A DNA stretch of 64,000 bases from Varroa destructor (Eukaryota > Arthropoda > Arachnida > Mesostigmata > Varroidae), in NCBI RefSeq assembly GCF_002443255.2, contig NW_019211458.1:33289288-33353287 (forward strand). The letters are read 5' to 3'. Each line of letters begins with the position of its first letter. The stretch's first letter is position 1. The notes beneath the pieces are model-generated. The model ran no database searches and was not told where the DNA came from. It was given only the letters and a program-made list of their open reading frames with translations. This document shows positions 1 to 12,960 of the stretch, piece by piece. The translations under genes and the position numbers were made by a program.

Positions 1-2094
1 AAAGAAGTTCAAGCACTACGGGTAATCGGTGTCCTCCTTCCTACTTAGCAGTGGAAGTTAAACGTTCAATATATTCGCGTCACAATAAAAATCGGTCGGG
101 TGCTTCCCTCAGTATATTTACACCACAATTTATAAGGTATCAGTGTCGTCGGATAGAACACATACAACAATACGCATTTATGATTGATTTGTTCAGTATC
201 AGTCCTTACCTACCGCGGCTAGCACACGCCAGTTGGATCGCGCAGGACACCGCAACACGATGCTAAATACAAATCGAATTCATGGCTTCTATTCAAATAT
301 ATTATTAATATAAAAGGGCCTACGAGACCTCTTGCCTCCGCCTGTCGACTCAATGTAACGGGACGTCGCCCGACCCTCTATCCGGCCTGATATAATGACG
401 TCTCCGAAAGATATTACTGTCCGTCTCTGCAAATTGAATGAAGATACTGGTTCTACAATTAAGGGAATGTTGTAGAAACCGAAACAAACGATAGTGCAAG
501 ATTCTATGGCGCGAGGTCTGGGCTATAAGGCAGATGCATTAAAATTTTCCACCCAAATTCCATGAATTTTTGCCGGCTAACTACGGACGTGTATTACCTG
601 GTGTTGTCAAGGTGAAAGGCGACGTCATATTTTTTCACTAGCTGTGGTAGACTATTTTCGATGTTAGTCGTTGACAGCCGAAATCCCAATCGATTGTTTT
701 GTCAAGCGGAAACAACTCATAGCGCGCGCTTTCTTTTCACTCGCACGAAACGTATACCAAACGTATTTTCTTTGATCTTAGCCTGGGTTTTTCCACAGAT
801 CGTTAAGCATTTTTTCTTTTTTTTTTTTGTTTCATTTGCTTATTGCACGTTGTGATGGTCTATCTTTTATCATCCGTGATCAACAACTCCAGAAATGACT
901 CAATTTCGTTGCGTTTCCGTGAAGTCCCGTAGATAAACTTACGATCGGCTGAATCCTTTAGCGTATATTCATGAAATATACGCGTCAAACTTTCCTTTAT
1001 AACTAGCTTGCTTTAAATGATTCAAAATGTTTTGCTATTCGCCGTGGGTATTCACGTTCTTAACTTTTTTGTACTAGGAAATCATCCTTCGCAGTGAAAT
1101 ATTCGAGCGAAAGAGCCATATTAGGACATTTTTTTTTTTATAACGATTATTGACTACACCTAGCACAATTATTTATGAGCTTTTTAGTTTTTTTTTTATG
1201 GGCAGTATTTGTTGAACTAGAATTATAAGATTTTTGCAGAACTTTCACCCATATCTATGGCGTCCTATTTTACGCCTAAGTAAAAGCATTCCGACATTTT
1301 TAGCGTGTCCTATTATGGCCGAATTTCAGCGTTCAAGTGACACCAACGGTGACCCGGCGCGATCTTCTTTTTATCTGCAGTCTAGCTATAAAGGGGATGA
1401 ACACCTTCTCGACAACTGCATGCGAAAAGCATGCAATGGTATAAATAAAAGTTACTGTTAAATGGACCATTTTTCAGCGTGGTTTGCTCACACACAAAAG
1501 GTCATTGAAGCCAGCGGGATCGGACGGAATATAGCAACGACAACGTTTCGATATAGGCAAAGACGTGAACACGCTATAAAAATGTAATATAAACGGCTAT
1601 AGCTGGTAAAAAATAGATATCTATATGTCGGTTTGTTTAACCTTAGCCCACTTTCTCGGTCAGAATGTTGTTATGCGTGAAACACAATGAGGATTCTGCC
1701 GTATAGCTGGACTACCTTCCTAGTTCTGTGTATCGACTATATTCTACACATGAGTTTCTTCATTTCCGTTATTATAACCATTATTACTATTACCACCAGA
1801 TTGTCCTAACGTCGAGTCCCTTTTTGCGCTTTCAATCTCTCTTTTCTCTTAACTCTTGCTGAATGCTACATATCTGCTAGCTGCCTTAGTGTGTAGAGGG
1901 GTGCTGGAAATGCTACTGGAGTTAACTGACTATCTTGCGTTGTGTTATCTCCCATCGGTGGTAATAGTGTTCTGTAGTAGATACCTTCTTATCCATTGCT
2001 TCCGTTACCAAAAATCGAATTGTCTTTTACGTCTTCTTTTTTTCTAGCGGTAATAACACTGCTATTGATCACCAGGCAATAAAAGACTGGTGGT
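1..2094. other. Gene-free stretch
   Basis: No open frame here resembles a family I know. The frames of 60-75 codons are of the length expected by chance, and several start at non-ATG codons. The stretch is AT-rich with several poly-T runs (around 810-830, 1130-1140 and 1190). If the LHFPL gene on the minus strand continues past base 1, this stretch would be part of its second intron; that is inference. Confidence 0.5.
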
Positions 2095-3200
2095 CAAGTG
2101 AGCGTTGCGCAGCAGCGCCAGAATAGCAAAGGAAAGGTGGCCTACGGTCACCTAACGGGCGACCTTCTCTCTCTCGCGTTCAGTTTGGCTGCTCCAGTTG
2201 GACAGCGGCGGTCGTGGCACCGACTCCAGTTGATTAAAGAGCCCATTAACCGGAATCGCTCGGCGGAGGCCGGCGCCGGCAGGCATTCTGTCTACCCATT
2301 CCAGTCCTTTATTCTCTCTTCGGACTGCCCCACCAGCGGCAGCAGCAGCATGACTAAGATCATCACTAGCAGCGTACACGCTCAAATATATGTCTCGACC
2401 CACAACTTGCCCCACCGCAATGGCGACGTCCACAGTGGCAATGACCGACAACAAAAAATCGGATAGAGCTTTTTTAACTTTTTTTCTTGCTTGCAATGTT
2501 TCGATGGCTTTACTCCGGCTACGTACTTGTTAATGGCTGTTACTTTATTGCAAAACAGCGCAGGGCAATGCTTCCTTCCGTTGGCTTGTGCTGCTGCCAT
2601 TACTGGCCTTCCACATCATACACAGACAGCATAGTCTGTACTTGGCTGAGCTGCCTCTTGCGCTTCAGATCGTTTTGTCCAAATCCCATTAGGCTGAAGA
2701 GATGGCTGGGCGACAAGCTGGCCTTGACTATCTTTCCGAGCCCGGCTACGGGTAGGCACAAACTGGAAAACGACACATCCGCAGTTGTCTTCGTGGCAGT
2801 CCGAGAACCTCACATGGGATGTTAGCTGCCGTGGCAGTAGCGCTAGGAGCAGTCTAAAAAATAGGCAGTAGTAGCAACGATTCTTCGCGGCCGACGCACC
2901 GCGCTGCTATCACTTTTCGCCACCCGTACCCTACTAGTCCCATATAACAACTGGCCTGGCAATCAACACCGTTACCGTCAACATTGACGCTGCTAGATTC
3001 GGGAACAGTAGCGATGGCGCATACGCACCAAAAATGCGCACGCGCAGATAGCGCCGGCTGTACGGACGTTTTTAGTGGAAGTTCGCTCGGCTCGCTTCGA
3101 CAACGAAATCAGCGAACATAGATATGCTAAAGAAATGCGTGTGTCTGCGAATATCGTAAGTGACGAGATGGATATGACTCTTCTGCGCTGGGGCATTTAG
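2095..3200. other. GC- and CpG-rich patch, no recognised product
   Basis: This stretch is clearly richer in G+C and in CpG than its surroundings. It carries overlapping open frames on both strands: 2098-2466 plus, 2152-2496 minus, 2487-2825 plus and 2993-3196 minus. The minus frame at 2152-2496 contains an Ala-rich run and a Glu-Arg run, but resembles nothing I recognise. Overlapping frames on both strands are a common side effect of raised GC. The patch could be a promoter or untranslated exon of an unseen gene, or a fragment of an old repeat; the sequence does not decide. Confidence 0.3.
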
Positions 3201-6200
3201 GATTACGCTATTAGGACACCATTGCACGTCTTTCAACTATGAGGCCTATTATAACTATCGTATTAAAATTGTTGCACCTGCCTTGCGATAGCATAAGGCA
3301 GAACTAATGGTAACAGGTATATATATTAATAGTATATCATTAATAAATTGATTAATAATAGCGTTTGTCCGGTATCAAAGCCTGTTAAAACATCACTGCA
3401 AAAAACGGATAGAATATACGACGAGTGCCTGTGCTATTTCTAAATAAATGATTAAATTGTATCGTATAACTAAACGCCAGTCGTATTCTACTGAAGGTCT
3501 TGGACATGTATTTGGAAGCAGTGAAGACACGAACATCCTGCGCTCAATATCTATCTATTCATATCCTGCCTCTGAGCTGCTTTTAAAAATAATAGAACGA
3601 TACCAATATGTATAGTAATAGTGTGAAGGACAAGACGCGCCGTACGAATAGATTCGTATTTGTATTCGTTATAAGTTCGACAGCTTGCTGTGTCGACATT
3701 GTTTACGCTTGCCTGCTCCTATCAAATCATAGAATGTCGAACACAATAGGAACTTTCATTCTAGTCTACGGTACGTTAACTGATAGCTCCGTTGCCTCTC
3801 ACACAATACTTTTTCGGTGAACAAGTGCTTGTAATTGAATTTGTCGTCAGTTCCCCAAGCAGAAATGCACCCGCCCTCGATAAAACAGGCGAGACCTCTA
3901 TTTTAGTGAATCTGAGCTGCACTTTAGACTGGTTTATTCTATAGTACTACACCGATTCTTATCGGATTCGGATTTCTTGCGAACCGTACTAGTTATAGAA
4001 AGTGACCTGTACGCAAAGTTTGCCCTGAATATATAAGCACTGTTGGAAATGGTCAGGCTGTCTCCATTGAAAATGCTGTTTAATGTAGTCGTAAGAGCAA
4101 AATTCAATTCAGGTATTCCCTATTGGCGACCTTTTCTCGTTTATTTATTGTTCCCCACGATGCATTTCTATTAAATATTTGTCTTTCGGTTAGCGATTTA
4201 TAATTCGTAAAGTAAACTGATTGATGAAGTCTGATTGAAGTTACTGGCAGACTTAATGATTAAGTTTTAATCAATGCATCTTGTCGTGCAAGTGACAATA
4301 AACTTAGTGACACAACTTGACGTATGTTTAAAAACGCCGAGGCCCTAACGATATTTTCAGTTTTTTAAATGATTTTCTCGTGCAGGGCGCACTGCATCTC
4401 CATCCAAGGTGACGAAACGATCCAGCATTGCTATAGTTTAACTTGAACACTTGCATTTTCCAGATAGGAACACCGCGGACAATCACTTTGTGATACTTTG
4501 ATGAGCATAAGCGCTTAATGCTTAAATTAACTTTAGTGTACCTTAAATTTTGAATGAATAAATTGAACGAGCATTAGATACGCATAATGGAAATAATAAC
4601 CTAAATAAGAACATAATTTGTGCGACCCATAGCGAAATGACCCACCCATTTTTAGCCTTGAGGTTTGTTTGAAAAAGGATACTCTTTTTTGATTCAAATC
4701 TTCTAAAAATATAGATAGGTGGTCAGCCCTATGAACCTGTAGGCTGCGTGCTAAATCATCATATTTACATTAGCTGGCGAGCCTAGGTTCTTCATCGATG
4801 TTTCTCTAACGATACGACGAAACAAAAGAAAGTCAGCGAGCGGGACATTTCAATAAAAACGACTCATAAAAAGCCCATTTACTTGTGCTGTTGGCGAACC
4901 GGCAGCGATCATCTCTACGCATGTAGAAATGGATCTCGTGCCGAACGAGAACCAGGACAAATGCTCAATGTATCTGGACTGCCATCAAGCTAATATTTGC
5001 TTAGACGCTGCTATTGATGAGATAATGTGACAATAATATTGTGGATCTTGCAGGATCACATCATTATCATCCGCATGGTATAACTATTGATACCCTTTGT
5101 TAGGACGCGGCAACCAGGGTAACAATGCGCATAACCTCAACATGGCAAGCGGGTTTGGCTGAAGTTTTGCTTAGTCGACGAAATGCACAAACATACACAA
5201 AAACAATGAAAACAACCAGCTCTATGACTTCGTGAATTTTTTTTATAATGGATATTCTAAATAGATGAAATAATCCCACATCACATAATTATATTGATCT
5301 GAAAAAAACTTTGTGTGTCCCGAAATATCCGATGACAAAACGCTGAATTCCTAAGCATTATATATACACGCTTATGAGTGGAACGCTTGCCTCGCATGCC
5401 CCAAACGGTAATCGGTTTAGGGGATTTTGGGGCCTGTGCCCGGATGAGCAGGGATCGTTTCGAATTAAATTTTGTGGATAGTTAGAATTAGATGTGTGTA
5501 AAAACGATACGAGTCGCCGACTTCCCTAAGACATTTTACAGTGTTGATAATTTAACGTTGCTAGGAAAACTGAGACGATAAAAAACGGACATTCGCTATT
5601 TGAGCCGGGTGAAGTTTTACTTATTTTCTATTAGAGTGGATCGTTTTTGCGTGGATTAACTTTGTTTTCCTCTACGCAAATCATTAAACTGATAATCGAC
5701 GGAAATGCTACATATAAACGTTACGCTATAGGCGACGTAATGTACGAATACGTGAACGTCGAGAACACAAACAATGATAGACCATTATGACGAACTAGCG
5801 CGACGGGGTTTTAAGGTTCCGCAATGGAAATTAATGGCTTTCAGAATATTGCACCTTGATATTTTATATATAAATAGATACCATGTTTGTGTTTACGATG
5901 TTTATGTTAAAAGCAGATTGTGTGTTTTATTTATCGCTTACTTATCTAGCCAATAAAATTCTTTGGCTTCTTATTAGGATGCAGCGTGACTGTCACACCC
6001 GACATCATAAAGGCCAGGGTTTTACCAAAATAATCGTTCTCTTTTCTAATATGGCCATCGTATAATTATTACGAAAATTTATAAATTCCGTAGGAATATT
6101 TTAATGGCCAAACAAATAATTTTCGAAGCAGTCTATTTTTCCAACCGCCGCAGACGAAAAATTTGACAGGATTATTGGTAGCGCATTCTTACTTGCTCGA

Positions 6201-7885
6201 TATAATCATATATTTTCGACCTTGTAACTTAGCTTGTGGGACAAGTGTTACTTTCAGTATAAGCTATTTCAGTAATAAATCGATTAGGAATATTCATACG
6301 AAATATATATGCAGTAGCTGTACAGGTCGAGCGGTCGAGGAGCCGCTTTTTTGAAAGATCTTGCCTTGGCGTGGTCTACGTGCAGCAAAATTTCGATAGA
6401 AACTTAATTTGATTTACTGATTTTTTTCTTCACAATGAAAGTATCGGCCAGATTAGGGTATTAGACGATTTCTATTATCACCATTAAAATAGTACTATTG
6501 TTGAACAGGAGCCGATAATTTAGTTTCTAGAATTCCTTGGTGTAAGCGCCGGCGAAGAGACAGGAGACATCACTTATTGTTGATGGATGAGTTGCGTATT
6601 GAACATCGATATTCGGTTCTGGGCAATCCCGACGTGTCTCCTCTTGTGCTCTTCCTGTTTCCCGCGTGTCCAATTCTTCGGGGTAAGTCCGACTAGGACA
6701 TGGCCTGTCACTTGTCCTGGTCATCTAATCGAAACACAAAGATTTGCGAAGAGACAATCCGATAAGAGGCTTTCCCACCAGTGTTGTTGATTTATTTGCC
6801 TTGGCGTTGGTGCCCAGTCTCCCAAAGAGTCCTATCATTAGGCAAGTGTACTAGAAATCGTTTGATCAGTCAAACGTATCAATCGGCATTGTCTTTGATG
6901 TAGTTTATTCAGCTGACCGGGTGTGGCACGTAATAAGTGATAGTATCTGCTCCCGTTGTGCTCGCCAGCCGGGCAGCCAGGTTTTCGTTCACCGTATGAC
7001 AGAATTTCTGTTTTTGGTTACATTGATTAAGTGTTTGCAAGTAACAAATATTGCCTGCCAGCATCGTTGAAAGCACCCAACAACTACAGTCTATTACCAA
7101 ACGCGTTAAGGCTATTCATTGTTTTCTAGAAATAAAGCAATAAAAATCTAACACAGTAATAATTTTATATAGCGGCTAGTAGAACTTGAACTAACTGATT
7201 ATTTATAAATAAAATCGATATCGGCTTGACCTATTATGTTCGACAGTATTGGCCCGGTTTAGCCCCAAAAGAACACACAGAAGAACTTTGTTGTAAACAG
7301 AGATGTCTGAAAAGACTTGGACAACAAATGAAAATTTTTCCCATAGGTTTTCACGCCGGCAGAAATCGAAAGGTGGCAGCAGCTCAGTGAGTCCAGTGTC
7401 GGCAAATATACTTCTACCATGCAAAAATGGGCTTTTGATTAAAAATCCAAAGTTATAGAATAGTTTCCCTCATTTTCATTAGAATATTGTATATGCTATA
7501 TCACACAACAGTTCGCTACGGTTATGTATGCTTAAACGTAACGATGAGTAACTTCTACGTTGCATGTCGACATTCTTCTAATTAACTATTATATATGAAT
7601 AAGACATAACGCTTTTACAATATATGTGTTTATATAATAACAATAGTGCTTGCCTCTCTTGCCGTTGTACGCTGGAAAACAACGATTATTTCCGGTCCTT
7701 TGCTTCACTCTCATGTTATTTTTTGTTCGTCTTTTACGCTTGCTTTCGGCCTGAACGCTCATCGCCTGACTACTACAGCCTTGCTTAATTCGACTTTGAT
7801 GGAATTTTGGGCGACGCATCAACATCGTCTATCCGTCCAGGCAGACGCTCGGCTTGGCCCTGAGGCTACAACTTAGGCCGAGAAA
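3201..7885. other. Gene-free stretch
   Basis: No recognisable coding segment. The sequence is AT-rich with short, opposed open frames that I take as chance. Around 5375-5445 there is a weak tRNA-like segment, described separately. Around 3320-3350 there is a run of TTAAT-type AT sequence of low complexity. Confidence 0.5.
5370..5440 (+). repeat. Weak tRNA-like segment, possible SINE head
   Basis: The run GAGTGGAACGCTTGCCTCGC resembles the box A to anticodon-arm part of a tRNA gene (compare the AGTGGTAGAGCGC-type start of many tRNAs). About 20 bases further on, ATCGGTTTAGGGGAT weakly resembles a box B. The arms do not fold cleanly and the acceptor stem is not evident, so it is not a functional tRNA gene. 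A decayed tRNA-derived SINE is the best guess. Confidence 0.2.
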
Positions 7886-8065
7886 ATGGTACGTCAGCGA
7901 CGGCGCCGTAGTAGTGGAGGTCGCGACGGCAGGAACAGCAAGCGACGCCGTGATTGTAAAGGCCACCGCCAAAGAAAAGATATTCTTCCACACATTTTTA
8001 CAGCGGCAGGACCCTTATCTTCGCTCGAGCTACCAATCATCGGCCTCCTATATGAAAGGCTATGA
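7886..8065 (+). CDS. Small arginine-rich ORF, hypothetical
   Basis: An ATG in a good animal start context (AAAATGG, A at -3 and G at +4) opens a frame of 59 codons ending in TGA at 8063-8065. The first 32 residues are extremely basic, with runs such as QRRRRSS and SKRRRD; residues 40-59 are ordinary and partly hydrophobic. The DNA under the basic part is locally GC-rich. Arg-rich stretches occur in protamine-like, ribosomal and RNA-binding proteins, but I see no family signature. It may equally be a chance frame over a CG-rich patch. An overlapping plus-strand frame (7854-8159) is also open. Confidence 0.15.
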   Translation: MVRQRRRRSSGGRDGRNSKRRRDCKGHRQRKDILPHIFTAAGPLSSLELPIIGLLYERL

Positions 8066-8810
8066 AAATCCGCTCACTTTAGCTAATTACTGTAAGACTG
8101 AAGAAAGCGCAGATGGGAGTTATGTAGATTTTTTCTTCGTACTTTTTAGTAGTGTTTAATAATTTAACGTTCTTTAAGTGTGCTATCGGACAAAGGCTAG
8201 ATATTGAAGTTCTCAAAACTACGAGCTTTCTGGTTACATAGCTGATAATTTAACGATAACAAATCATCGTCTTCGTCAAATGCAGATTAGCGAAATAGGT
8301 GACGGTAACACATGATCAATAGAAACAAGCCAACTGGTAGCAATAACGCTAGAAAAAAAATAGAGATCTAACACGCCGGATTGATAAATCTTCACAAGAC
8401 TATAAGCAACCGGCCACGTACGGAAGATAGGGAAGCAACTGCAAGTTGCTTTGATCGTAAACCATAGAAGTCTCAATATAATCAATTAAATCAATCAAAT
8501 CAATTAAAGTTACGGAAACAGTTTTCAAATAGTTCAACACTAAACTTCGTTGAAGCTCAGCATCCATTGAAGTCAAATGTGACGGTAATTTCCAGGGAAA
8601 ACTGTCCCTACAGAGAAATCATCTGCAAGTGCTATTGTTCTCTGCGAGATGGAAAATTTCGTTGTGAGTTCGATGAGTATGTGCGGACACCGAATTAACT
8701 CCGCAGGCACATAATGCCATTAGGCATATAGATAATCAGTGAGTGGGCATCAGGGCAAATAACGCGTTTACTTTTATACCCCCGTCGCTACGTACGCCAA
8801 CAGACAGAAT
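8066..8810. other. Gene-free stretch
   Basis: AT-rich sequence with nothing recognised. At 8480-8510 there is a short imperfect ATCAATTAA-type repeat of three to four units. Confidence 0.5.
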
Positions 8811-8824
8811 GTGTGTGTGTGTGT
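8811..8824. repeat. (GT)7 microsatellite
   Basis: Seven GT units followed by a TATATGTATA tail, immediately beside the end of the mariner relic. Confidence 0.9.
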
Positions 8825-8833
8825 ATATGTATA

Positions 8834-9115
8834 TTGGGTTGTTGAAAAGGCAGAACTGAGATGGCTTAACCAATTTGCACACTATTTTCGTATCTGATAA
8901 ATTTTTTGGACCATCCGTAATCAGCCATTTTAGTTTCTGTGGATTCCTGCAGACGGACGTACAGTCAGATAGATTCCTTTGAGCTAATTCGTCCCGCATC
9001 CAAACATTTCTTCTGCAACCAGTTTTCCTTCAGTGGTTCGAAATTGTTTGGCGATGTAATGGCTACTAACGTGTCGGTCTTGCTCAACTTTCGCAATCTT
9101 TTCATTAATTTTTTT
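8834..9115 (-). mobile_element. Mariner-type transposase relic
   Basis: Read on the minus strand, this segment keeps the middle of a mariner (IS630-Tc1-mariner superfamily) transposase in broken frames. From about 9110 down, KIAKVEQDRHVSSHYIAKQ matches the helix-turn-helix region that usually reads like a 'xxEDRRVSxxxIAxxL' block. From about 8990 down, ELAQRNLSDCTSVCR matches the block after the WVPHEL motif ('ELTQxNLxDRxSxCE'). KWLITDGPKNLSDT then matches the first catalytic Asp block, usually a TGDEKWxTYD-type sequence, here degraded. Most of the N-terminal part and everything after the first catalytic block are missing. The low-coordinate edge, TTGGGTTGTTGAAAAGGC at about 8834-8851, resembles a mariner terminal repeat and may be the element end after an internal deletion. 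Not functional. Confidence 0.6.
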
Positions 9116-12097
9116 CATAATTAATTTATTATTTCGTAGTTTATTTCCGAAAATACTATTTATTTACGATTGCATCTTAATCATAAATATAGTATTCTTT
9201 TATGGGCCTGGCCAATATTTATGCCTTTATAGTAAAAAATTATAATAATATAAACCAATGGCAATCCGACTTGACCTATATTATCTAATGTCTATGACCC
9301 TAAGGCCACGTATTTAAAGAAACGGTCGGCACTTTTTTGACAGCTCAACGTATGTATTATTTGTGTATATTTTGTGCAAGTAAAGTAATATATAGAATCC
9401 AATAAAAAATGAAATGTTTGTATATATAAATACATGCGCATTTTAGGTATACAATAGTAATTTGTATACTCAAGTAAACTAACGAACATTTATCATACAT
9501 ACACAAATGCCATCTACACGGATCACTGGCTTCAATTTAAGGCCCAAGCGACTTAAAAGCTTGGGTTGAAACATGGGCATGGCTTTACACGCCTTCCTAA
9601 TTAATAAGACAGCTGAGCGAATCACTGAAGCCATATGTCACATATATGATTTCAGTGTACGTGAAAATAAACTTGAATTCTAAACAAAGTGACAAAATTG
9701 ACGCTGTCATGTTAACATTCGTTACCAAATGGAAGTTCCTTATTAACTAACTTGTTATTGGCAGGCCGGAACAGTCATTCGAGAGACAACTGCACTAACC
9801 GCCTTATATAACCGTATACATATGTCTAACTTTCGAAAATCGTACGATCTTATGTAGTTGATAATATTTCGGCAATGGTGATCACCTCACGCGTCCTGTA
9901 ACGTTTACCTCGTTGTTTCTTTGAGGTACCTGTCGTATTGCGCGTACGGCCTTGGCCGCTGCTGGTACGAGTATCATCGTGTAACAGAATTCGCTGCTTC
10001 AAGGTCCACTGACGAAAACTAGAAGGAGCCGGCTTAAGCTACGCAACAACATATCAATTCCCGTTGTGATAGATGGCTTAGGTTATTTTTTCTTAGTCGT
10101 TTTAGCTTCAGAGAGCAACGGGAGCGCTTTAGAGCTTCCAGCTCTCGCCTCTATTGGACACTACTGCGGAAACCGTACGTGCGCCAGCTCAATCGCGTAG
10201 CCGTGCAACCTGCACGAGAAACATGCTGGTTGCAGTAAAAGGTTTACCTTATCGAAAGTGCATATTAGCGCGTCAAGAAGCGTGTACATCAACCTCCCTT
10301 CATTGTTTTGAGCTTGAGCCTAAACATCCCGTCAGTGGGAGAGGTGCCATCAGGCAACAAACGATTCTGCTCTACAGGCTCCCAGAACTAGGCTGACCGT
10401 GGAATCAGTGCGTATTCCCTTGGGCCTAATCAATAGAGTTCACCTTTGCTAAGCGTGAGTTCGTCGTCTTTCATCTATTGTGAGGCAGAGAGACTAACGG
10501 AAATTACCTATGACAGACATGCTGGTGTTCCGGCAACAATGTTGATAAAGTGACTACAGGAAAACTTCACGTGTCCTCTCGTGTACAAGGATAGCAAACA
10601 AGCGTGCCTTCCAAAGCGGGTGTTTTGCGCTCAGATGAATAATCGCTTAGTACGTAAAGCTAATGCAAGAGTTTATTTTTGTAGCGGTCAAAAGCTAAAT
10701 AAACGAGCTGGTTTCGCTATTTTAGTCATGTTCCTCCAAGGGACCCAGGACTCCATCTGCAGGTTCAGCTCATTCTGCAACGGCCGCTTTGTCTACGCTA
10801 ATTGCTAGAACGTTTTTCCATCTACTTCTAATGGCGGAAGAGCCATTCTGGTGGCATATAATCATACGGCACCTACATAAAGCTCTTCCACGTATTCAAG
10901 CCTATCACCTAAGAATCAGACGTGCCTCTTGCATGTACTTCCTAACTACGTGCCATAACCCGGCTGTTCCCACTCCCTAATGGGCTACTCGAACCCGTAC
11001 ACCCATTTTGTGAACTTCTGTCGTTGAACGTCGATGGGAGTGATTTCCAGTCAACAACAATTTCGTTTAAGCTTCTTTATTACTACGTCGATCTTGTTTG
11101 CCATCCTATCATTGCCACGCAGTTGAAGTAAATCATTTTGAATAATGTGTTCGTTGAAAGAACGGCTTCTTTTTGGGAGCTTTTTCTGACAAATTGTTGC
11201 GACAGGTAGAAAAGTCTCTTCGCTTTCAAGCCCTAAACGTTAGGTATGAAATTCAGTCCTTAAAGGATTGGTTATTCACTGTCTGCCGTAGGTCGAATGT
11301 GGTGTCTTCGTCTAGGAAAAATTAAAGATATATTAGTATTTTCACCTCGTCTACCTTGCACCCTATTGGATATACACAGGCTTTTCAAAATCTAGGTCGG
11401 TGTCATCTTCAGCGACGCTGAATAACCGCAAGGGTCTAACGGGTAGGACAATTATCGCTTAGCAAACAAAGTATAAATACACACAGGATGGTTGATACAG
11501 AAAAATGGGTTACATATTACAGGGTCTCACAATGGCTAGACATGATATTGAGCATCTGAACAAGGTAGAACTGTAATAATATCAGAAGAGAAGATAATAG
11601 TAAAATGTTTAGGAGACCGAAGAAGATAACGGAGAAACTGAAGCAGTAATATCTAATTGCTAAAACAAAATGAGAGTATATCACAACAAAGTAAAAGGAC
11701 CGCTTAGGTAGTACGGTACGTTAATCAGAACGGAGTTGTAAGAGAACGGCACTTATAACACTATAACGGCACAATAGAAACACTCATAACTGGTTACCAG
11801 AGCAAAGCGATAGAACAACTTTAACGAATTTGGATTTTAATTCGGGTTCAAGTTGGGCATCCACTTTCAAGTTCATGTTTGATTTAAAAAAAAGGTAACA
11901 CGGTGATGCTAGGTAATTGGGCCTGAATCATGCGTGAGCAAGGTATAAATCAATGGAATAAGACTGAATGAGCGGATGTTTTGCCTGCGTCATACTGCTG
12001 CCATCTGGCACACAGGTTAAATAGCGACAAACTTTTGAATTAAATATGATGTGCCGGTTTATATACCTATATGTTGTAACATGCTGAGCTGCACAGA
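9116..12097. other. Gene-free stretch
   Basis: No recognised gene. An imperfect hairpin lies near 9624-9658 (CACTGAA and TTCAGTG arms around an ATATGT/ACATAT inner pair). A short GC-richer segment at 10150-10400 has a plus-strand frame with no family resemblance. The 11500-11800 part is purine-rich and low in open frames. Confidence 0.5.
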
Positions 12098-12120
12098 GGT
12101 TAGGTTAGGTTAGGTTAGGT
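12098..12120 (+). repeat. Interstitial TTAGG telomere-type repeat
   Basis: About 4.6 perfect copies of GGTTA/TTAGG run without interruption. TTAGG is the ancestral arthropod telomere unit. So short a block far from a chromosome end usually marks an old double-strand-break repair event, a retrotransposon insertion junction, or simple-sequence drift. It supports an arthropod origin for the window but does not prove it. Confidence 0.8.
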
Positions 12121-12648
12121 ACAGTAATACAGTAACTGATATGGGAGTAATGACTTTTAAAATTGCCTATTCTGTGGTATCTAATGCAACGCAAACATAT
12201 GTACATGTAAATAATCAGTAGATGTTACCAAGCGGCTATTCACATTAAAAACATGTGTCCTGAAACTTGGTTGCTGCTTTTTGTATCATGTTTGTGTATG
12301 ATACATTACCAATCGCGAGTATCACAACACGAAGCAAGCTAAAACACTAGCACTTTTCCCGGCTATCCCAGCTAATCCTGTTTTCAGAGACGTACAATTG
12401 TCAAAAAAGGACAACCAACTTCTCGGCTGACTCACTTGTCCTATTTCTGACCGTCAATGCCCACAGTCAGCAGAGAAAAATGGTGCCCAACGCCAACACA
12501 ACGTTATTGTGCAATGGGTCAGCGCCAGCACGAGACAATGTGATACGACGAAGGGGCTACTCGTGAATCTCGGATATGCCCAGTCCCATTAATAAGGGAA
12601 GCGACAGTGGCAACAGTCTTCGGCTGGAAACCTCCTGTTCACTTCCCG

Positions 12649-12664
12649 ATATATATATATATAT
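12649..12664. repeat. (AT)8 microsatellite
   Basis: Eight AT units. Confidence 0.9.
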
Positions 12665-12941
12665 GCTTAAAGGAGGAGCTACCGACCGATTGTTGACTAT
12701 CGAATGGACAACCGTCGTCAATACCGAACAATCTGACACAAATACTCTTCCGCCCTCTAGCCACTGGTAACAACAGTGCTGAAAAGTATTCGTGTGGAAA
12801 TTATTTAATATATATATACACACATGTAAATTAATAGAGGACAGAGGGCGCAGCATGCTGGGAGTGTTGTTGTGAAAGTTATATTTAAATCGGCGTTCGC
12901 AGGTTATGATATTTAGTTCATTTATTATAACTGTCAAGAGA

Positions 12942-12960
12942 CAACAACAACAACAACAAC
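12942..12960. repeat. (CAA)6 microsatellite
   Basis: Six CAA units. Confidence 0.9.

Noticed and set aside
6940..6985. WLPGW on the minus strand, considered as the missing LHFPL LYPxGW exon
   Set aside because: The flanking residues do not match the family on either side, and no suitable acceptor in the required phase was evident.
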